Positions 60,255 to 64,000 of a stretch of 64,000 nt of DNA are shown piece by piece. Source of the stretch: Chondrosia reniformis (taxonomy: Eukaryota; Porifera; Demospongiae; Chondrillida; Chondrillidae); NCBI GenBank assembly GCA_947172415.1, contig OX359191.1, positions 124,001 through 188,000 on the forward strand, in the 5' to 3' direction. The notes under the pieces are model-generated. The model saw only the letters and a program-made list of their open reading frames with translations. It was not told the DNA's origin and ran no database searches. A program made the translations under genes and the position numbers. Positions within the stretch are counted from its first letter, which is position 1. Each line of letters starts with the position of its first letter.

Positions 60255-60699
60255 ATGGTAAGGAAGCGTAAAGTGGAGCAAGTAAATACGTGATAGTTTC
60301 AACTAATCGTTTTATTGTGTTTCTCTTTGTGTAGCCTGCACACAAGAGGTTGTTTATAAAGAAAAAGTTGGCAAAAAAGATGCGTCAAAACCGACCAGTT
60401 CCTCATTGGATTAGAATGAGGACGGGGAACACGATAAAGTAAGCTTGTGCTAATTTGTGCCTTTCGTAATGGCATTTCATTTCTTTGTTGGGATTTTAAT
60501 GTTCATCACATCAACATCACAATGTGATTTGCCACAAATAATTATTGAATGTAGTTTGATCGGATAGTCCAATGTCTAATGTAGGTCTTGTTAGCATGTA
60601 ATGGTTTATTTCTCGCGAGTGTTGTATCTAGGTGGTTGTCATTCTTGTAGATACAATGCGAAGAGAAGACACTGGAGGAGAACAAAATTAGGATTTTAA
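60255..60699 (+). CDS. RPL39: 60S ribosomal protein L39 (eL39)
   Basis: Three exons: 60255-60257 (the ATG alone), 60335-60438 and 60651-60699. They give 51 residues, the normal eL39 length. The sequence reads [20 protein letters not shown], then [30 protein letters not shown]; the RHWRRTKLG end is diagnostic. eL39 lines the ribosome exit tunnel in the large subunit. An intron directly after the start codon is, as I recall, also found in vertebrate RPL39, so the position is probably ancestral. It shares a promoter region with NAP1L. Individual exons are too short to stand out as open frames, so the gene is easily missed. Confidence 0.96.
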
Positions 60700-60824
60700 T
60701 TGTGAAATGTATAACTTTGTTGTTAAAACAATTAAACAATTGTTAATCATTCGATTCATGTGTGTCGTTGCAGTAAAACGTTGTCGATTATAAACACGGT
60801 CTAAATTTTACTACATACTACATC

Positions 60825-60905
60825 CATTCTACTGTAGAAGGTCTATAGGGAACTTGATCTAGTGATAGTACTGGACGAGGATCGATACAAGAGTCTTCTT
60901 TTTTA
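60825..60905 (+). mobile_element. dispersed repeat family A, degraded copy
   Basis: AAGGTCTATAGGGAACTTGA and GATCGATACAAGAGTCTTC correspond to the middle of the family, with several substitutions. Confidence 0.5.
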
Positions 60906-61078
60906 TTCTGCTTCGATGGTCATGTTTTAAATTGTGAAAATGTTCTTTGGAGATGGAACATTTGGTGTAGAATGTGTACCAGTTATATAATGTGATCAGC
61001 TGATTGGATACAGTGGAATTATGCATTGCTTGCAATTTGTAAAATTTCTGAAACACAGACTATATCAGCAGATCAATT

Positions 61079-63979
61079 TTAGAGTTCATCGTGAGCTTTT
61101 CTGTAGTTCTCTTCAGCATCTTCATCAATATGACTGAGAAACAGTTGGAAACTCTGCATCACCTCATCATGAGTAAGATTATCATCCTACATATGTAGAG
61201 GGAGAATATCATCCTACATATGTAGAGGGAGAATATCATCCTATATATGTAGAGGGAGAATATCATCCATCAAAAGTTAATCATCGTCTAATCTAGTACA
61301 GAATCGTTGTATTAGTGACCTTGTTAGAATCAGCATGCTCATAGAGTCTCTTAGCTTCTTCAGCTGCCTCCTTTGACCTTCGAGGAGAGAGCAACTGCTC
61401 AATCTCTTCCTGGAGACATGGCAGATTGGGAAGGTGAGAGATGGGTGAGAGGTAGGTGTGAGGGTGAGAGATGGGTGAGAGGTAGGTGAGAGATGGGTGA
61501 GAGATGGGTGAGAGATGGTAGGTGAGAGGTGGGTGAGAGGTAGGTGAGAGGTAGGTGAGAGGTAGGTGAGAGGTGGGTGAGAGGTAGGTGAGAGATGGTA
61601 GGTGAGAGGTAGGTGAGAGATGGGTGAGAGATGGTAGGTGAGAGGTGGGTGAGAGGTAGGTGAGAGGTAGGTGAGAGGTGGGTAAGAGGTAGGTGAGAGA
61701 TGGTAGGTGAGAGGTAGGTGAGAGGTGGGTGAGAGGTAGGTGAGAGATGGTAGGTGAGAGGTAGGTGAGAGATGGGTGAGAGATGGGTGAGAGGTAGGTG
61801 AGAGATAGGTGAGAGGTAGGTGAGAGATGGGTGAGAGGTAGGTGAGAGGTAGGTGAGAGATGGGCGAGAGGGTGAGAGGTAGGTGAGAGATGGGTGAGAG
61901 GTAGGTGAGAGATGGGTGAGAGGTAGGTGAGAGATGGGTGAGAGGTAGGTGAGAGGTAGGTGAGAGATGGGTGAGAGGTAGGTGAGAGATGGGTGAGAGG
62001 TAGGTGAGAGGGTGAGAGATGGGTGAGAGGTAGGTGAGAGATGGGTGAGAGGTAGGTGAGAGATGGGTGAGAGATGGGTGAGAGGTAGGTGAGAGATGGG
62101 TGAGAGATGGGTGAGAGGTAGGTGAGAGATGGGTGAGAGGTAGGTGAGAGATGGGTGAGAGATGGGTGAGAGGTAGGTGAGAGGTAGGTGAGAGATGGGT
62201 GAGAGATGGGTGAGAGGTAGGTGAGAGATGGGTGAGAGGTAGGTGAGAGATGGGTGAGAGATGGGTGAGAGGTAGGTGAGAGATGGGTGAGAGGGTGAGA
62301 GGTAGGTGAGAGGTAGGTGAGAGGTGGGTGAGAGGTGGGTGAGAGGTAGGTGAGAGGTAGGTGAGAGGTAGGTGAGAGATGGGTGAGAGGTAGGTGAGAG
62401 ATGGGTGAGAGGTAGGTGAGAGGTGGGTGAGAGATGGGTGAGAGGTGGGTGAGAGGTAGGTGAGAGGTGGGTGAGAGGTGGGTGAGAGGTAGGTGAGAGA
62501 TGGGTGAGAGGTGGGTGAGAGGGTGAGAGATGGGTTAGAGGGTGAGAGGGTGAGAGATGGGTGAGAGATGGGTGAGAGGTAGGTGAGAGGTGGGTGAGAG
62601 GTAGGTGAGAGGTAGGTGAGAGATGGGTGAGAGATGGGTGAGAGGTAGGTGAGAGATGGGTGAGAGATGGGTGAGAGGTAGGTGAGAGATGGGTGAGAGG
62701 TAGGTGAGAGGTGGGTGAGAGGTAGGTGAGAGATGGGTGAGAGGTGGGTGAGAGGTAGGTGAGAGATGGGTGAGAGGTGGGTGAGAGATGGGTGAGAGAT
62801 GGGTGAGAGGTGGGTGAGAGATGGGTGAGAGATGGGTGAGAGGTAGGTGAGAGGTGGGTGAGAGGTAGGTGAGAGATGGGTGAGAGGTAGGTGAGAGATG
62901 GGTGAGAGGGTGCGAGATGGGTGAGAGGTAGGTGAGAGATGGGTGAGAGGTAGGTGAGAGATGGGTGAGAGGGTGCGAGATGGGTGAGAGATGGGTTAGA
63001 GGGTGAGAGATGGGTGCGAGATGGGTGAGAGGTGTGTGAGAGGGTGAGAGGGTGAGAGATGGGTGAGAGGGTGCGAGATGGGTGAGAGGTGTGTGAGAGG
63101 GTGAGAGATGGGTGCGAGATGGGTGAGAGGTGTGTGAGAGGGTGAGAGGTGTGTGAGAGGGTGAGAGATGGGTGCGAGATGGGTGAGAGGGTGAGAGATG
63201 GGTGAGAGGTGTGTGAGAGGGTGAGAGATGGGTGAGAGATGGGTGAGAGGTGTGTGAGAGGGTGAGAGATGGGTGAGAGATGGGTGAGAGGTGTGTGAGA
63301 GGGTGAGAGATGGGTGAGAGAGGGTGAGAGATGGGTGAGAGGTGTGTGAGAGGGTGAGAGATGGGTGAGAGAGGGTGAGAGATGGGTGAGAGATGGGTGA
63401 GAGGGTGAGAGATGGGTGAGAGGTAGGTGAGAGATGGGTGAAAGATGGGTGAGAGGGTGAGAGATGGGTGAGAGGGTGAGAGGGTGAGAGGTGTGTGAGA
63501 GATGGGTGAGAGATGGGTGTGTGGGCAGACACACAAATATAAGTTTATACCTTGTCAAACATTTGGTCATTATTTGTGTCATATTCTTTTTGAAAGCTCA
63601 AGAAATCCTCATTTGAAGTGTCACTGTCATCTTCACTAGTGGTAGTAAACAAATCGCGAAACACATTTCTATACTCTTCCATTGACACCAGACCATCCAA
63701 ATCTTTATCTAATTCATCTAGAAATTCCTGTAAAACAGTTAACAAATCAAAACTCATTCTAGTTTTCAGAACCTTTCCCACAAGAGGCAGCTCCACTGAC
63801 CTGGACAGTGTGATCCACCATGTGGTCGTGGTGACGAGGGAAGAGCATGGTCTTAAGTTCCTCTACGTTCAGCCCCCCACTCTCATCCTGGTCTGCAACC
63901 TTGAACCGACTATACTCCATTGAGGTTACTGAGTCAATATTTTCCCCATCCTTCATGTCTTCCTCACTAAAGCCACTCT
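61079..63979 (-). CDS. reticulocalbin/calumenin (CREC) family ER Ca2+-binding protein, 3' exons
   Basis: Four exons on the minus strand, 63979-63801, 63727-63551, 61409-61320 and 61186-61079, join in phase; the 5' end lies beyond the window. EF-hand loops are visible: DQDESGGLNVEE, DKDLDGLVSMEE, DTNNDQMFDKEE and DSNKDDNLTHDE. The protein ends RKAHDEL, so HDEL is the ER-retention signal expected of reticulocalbins and calumenins, which act in the secretory pathway lumen. The 2.1-kb intron between 63551 and 61409 is almost entirely minisatellite, while the last intron carries repeats of its own acceptor junction. The Cab45 and reticulocalbin branches cannot be told apart from this part alone. 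It is convergent with RPL39, 379 bp apart. Confidence 0.9.
61181..61268. repeat. 27-bp minisatellite copying the acceptor of the last CREC exon
   Basis: Three to four units of ATCATCCTACATATGTAGAG plus GGAGAAT. On the minus strand each unit ends in ATATGTAG|GATGAT, the acceptor and first codons of the last exon, so several equivalent acceptor sites stand in tandem. Confidence 0.9.
61437..63530. repeat. ~2.1-kb GGTGAGAGATGGGTGAGAGGTA minisatellite in CREC intron
   Basis: Units of 11 and 22 bp based on GGTGAGAGATG and GGTGAGAGGTA, with GTGTGTGAGAGG variants on the distal side. There is no stop on the minus strand for over 700 codons, so it mimics a large Ser/His/Pro/Leu/Thr protein, but it lies between two phase-compatible exons of the CREC gene. 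Every unit contains GGTGAGAG, a splice-donor-like word on the plus strand. Confidence 0.95.
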
Positions 63980-64000
63980 CTGAGGAGACAAGCCAGTAGA

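Noticed and set aside
60439..60650. snoRNA hosted in RPL39 intron 2
   Set aside because: Ribosomal-protein introns often host snoRNAs, but I could not find a convincing C/D box pair with a terminal stem or an H/ACA hairpin pair.
61399..63582. A 727-codon minus-strand open frame of Ser/His/Pro/Leu/Thr repeats, with overlapping 333- and 178-codon frames
   Set aside because: It is the translation of an 11/22-bp minisatellite and lies between two exons of the CREC gene that join in phase.

Overview
The window is eukaryotic nuclear DNA from an invertebrate animal. It is AT-rich, with compact multi-exon genes, mostly short GT-AG introns and very many intronic minisatellites. Gene content (an NAP1 with a CKQQ CaaX tail, DAP5/eIF4G2, a PRD-type homeobox gene, a CUB-collagen secreted protein, a CREC protein ending in HDEL) is metazoan. 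Gene spacing and base composition suggest a sponge or another non-bilaterian, but the phylum is an inference and not shown by any single feature. Exon models were built by hand from splice signals, reading-phase continuity and remembered family similarity. Every model with a complete set of exons closes in frame.

Layout. 1-1048 (-): 3' part of an uncharacterised gene. 1974-8223 (+): ITFG2 (KICSTOR subunit), complete in 14 exons. Its 3-kb intron 10 contains, on the opposite strand (4984-3839), a complete five-exon gene for a small secreted helical protein. That protein's cysteine placement, helix layout and all-phase-0 introns resemble the LIF/IL-6 class of helical cytokines, and it is the most unusual item in the window. 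8300-11379 (+): SNRNP70 (U1-70K), starting only 76 bp after the ITFG2 stop. 13091-14994 (+): secreted CUB plus collagen-repeat protein. 15.6-25.76 kb: a ~169-bp satellite built into and around a transposon-like element, including a nearly perfect 3,070-bp tandem duplication. 25948-37077 (+): OPLAH (5-oxoprolinase), 26 exons. 37.1-47.2 kb: 10 kb of noncoding DNA, probably the regulatory region or first intron of the PRD-class homeobox gene at 47261-49685 (+). 50388-56886 (+): EIF4G2/DAP5. 57193-60076 (-): NAP1-like histone chaperone. 60255-60699 (+): RPL39, head to head with NAP1L across a 178-bp shared promoter region. 61079-63979 (-): 3' part of a reticulocalbin/calumenin-type ER calcium-binding protein.

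Most genes are unrelated housekeeping functions: nutrient signalling, splicing, glutathione recycling, translation, chromatin and ER calcium. No operon-like pathway logic is visible. The interest lies in the nested cytokine-like gene, in the very close ITFG2/SNRNP70 spacing, in the satellite/transposon composite, and in minisatellites that in two cases are amplified copies of exon-intron junctions.
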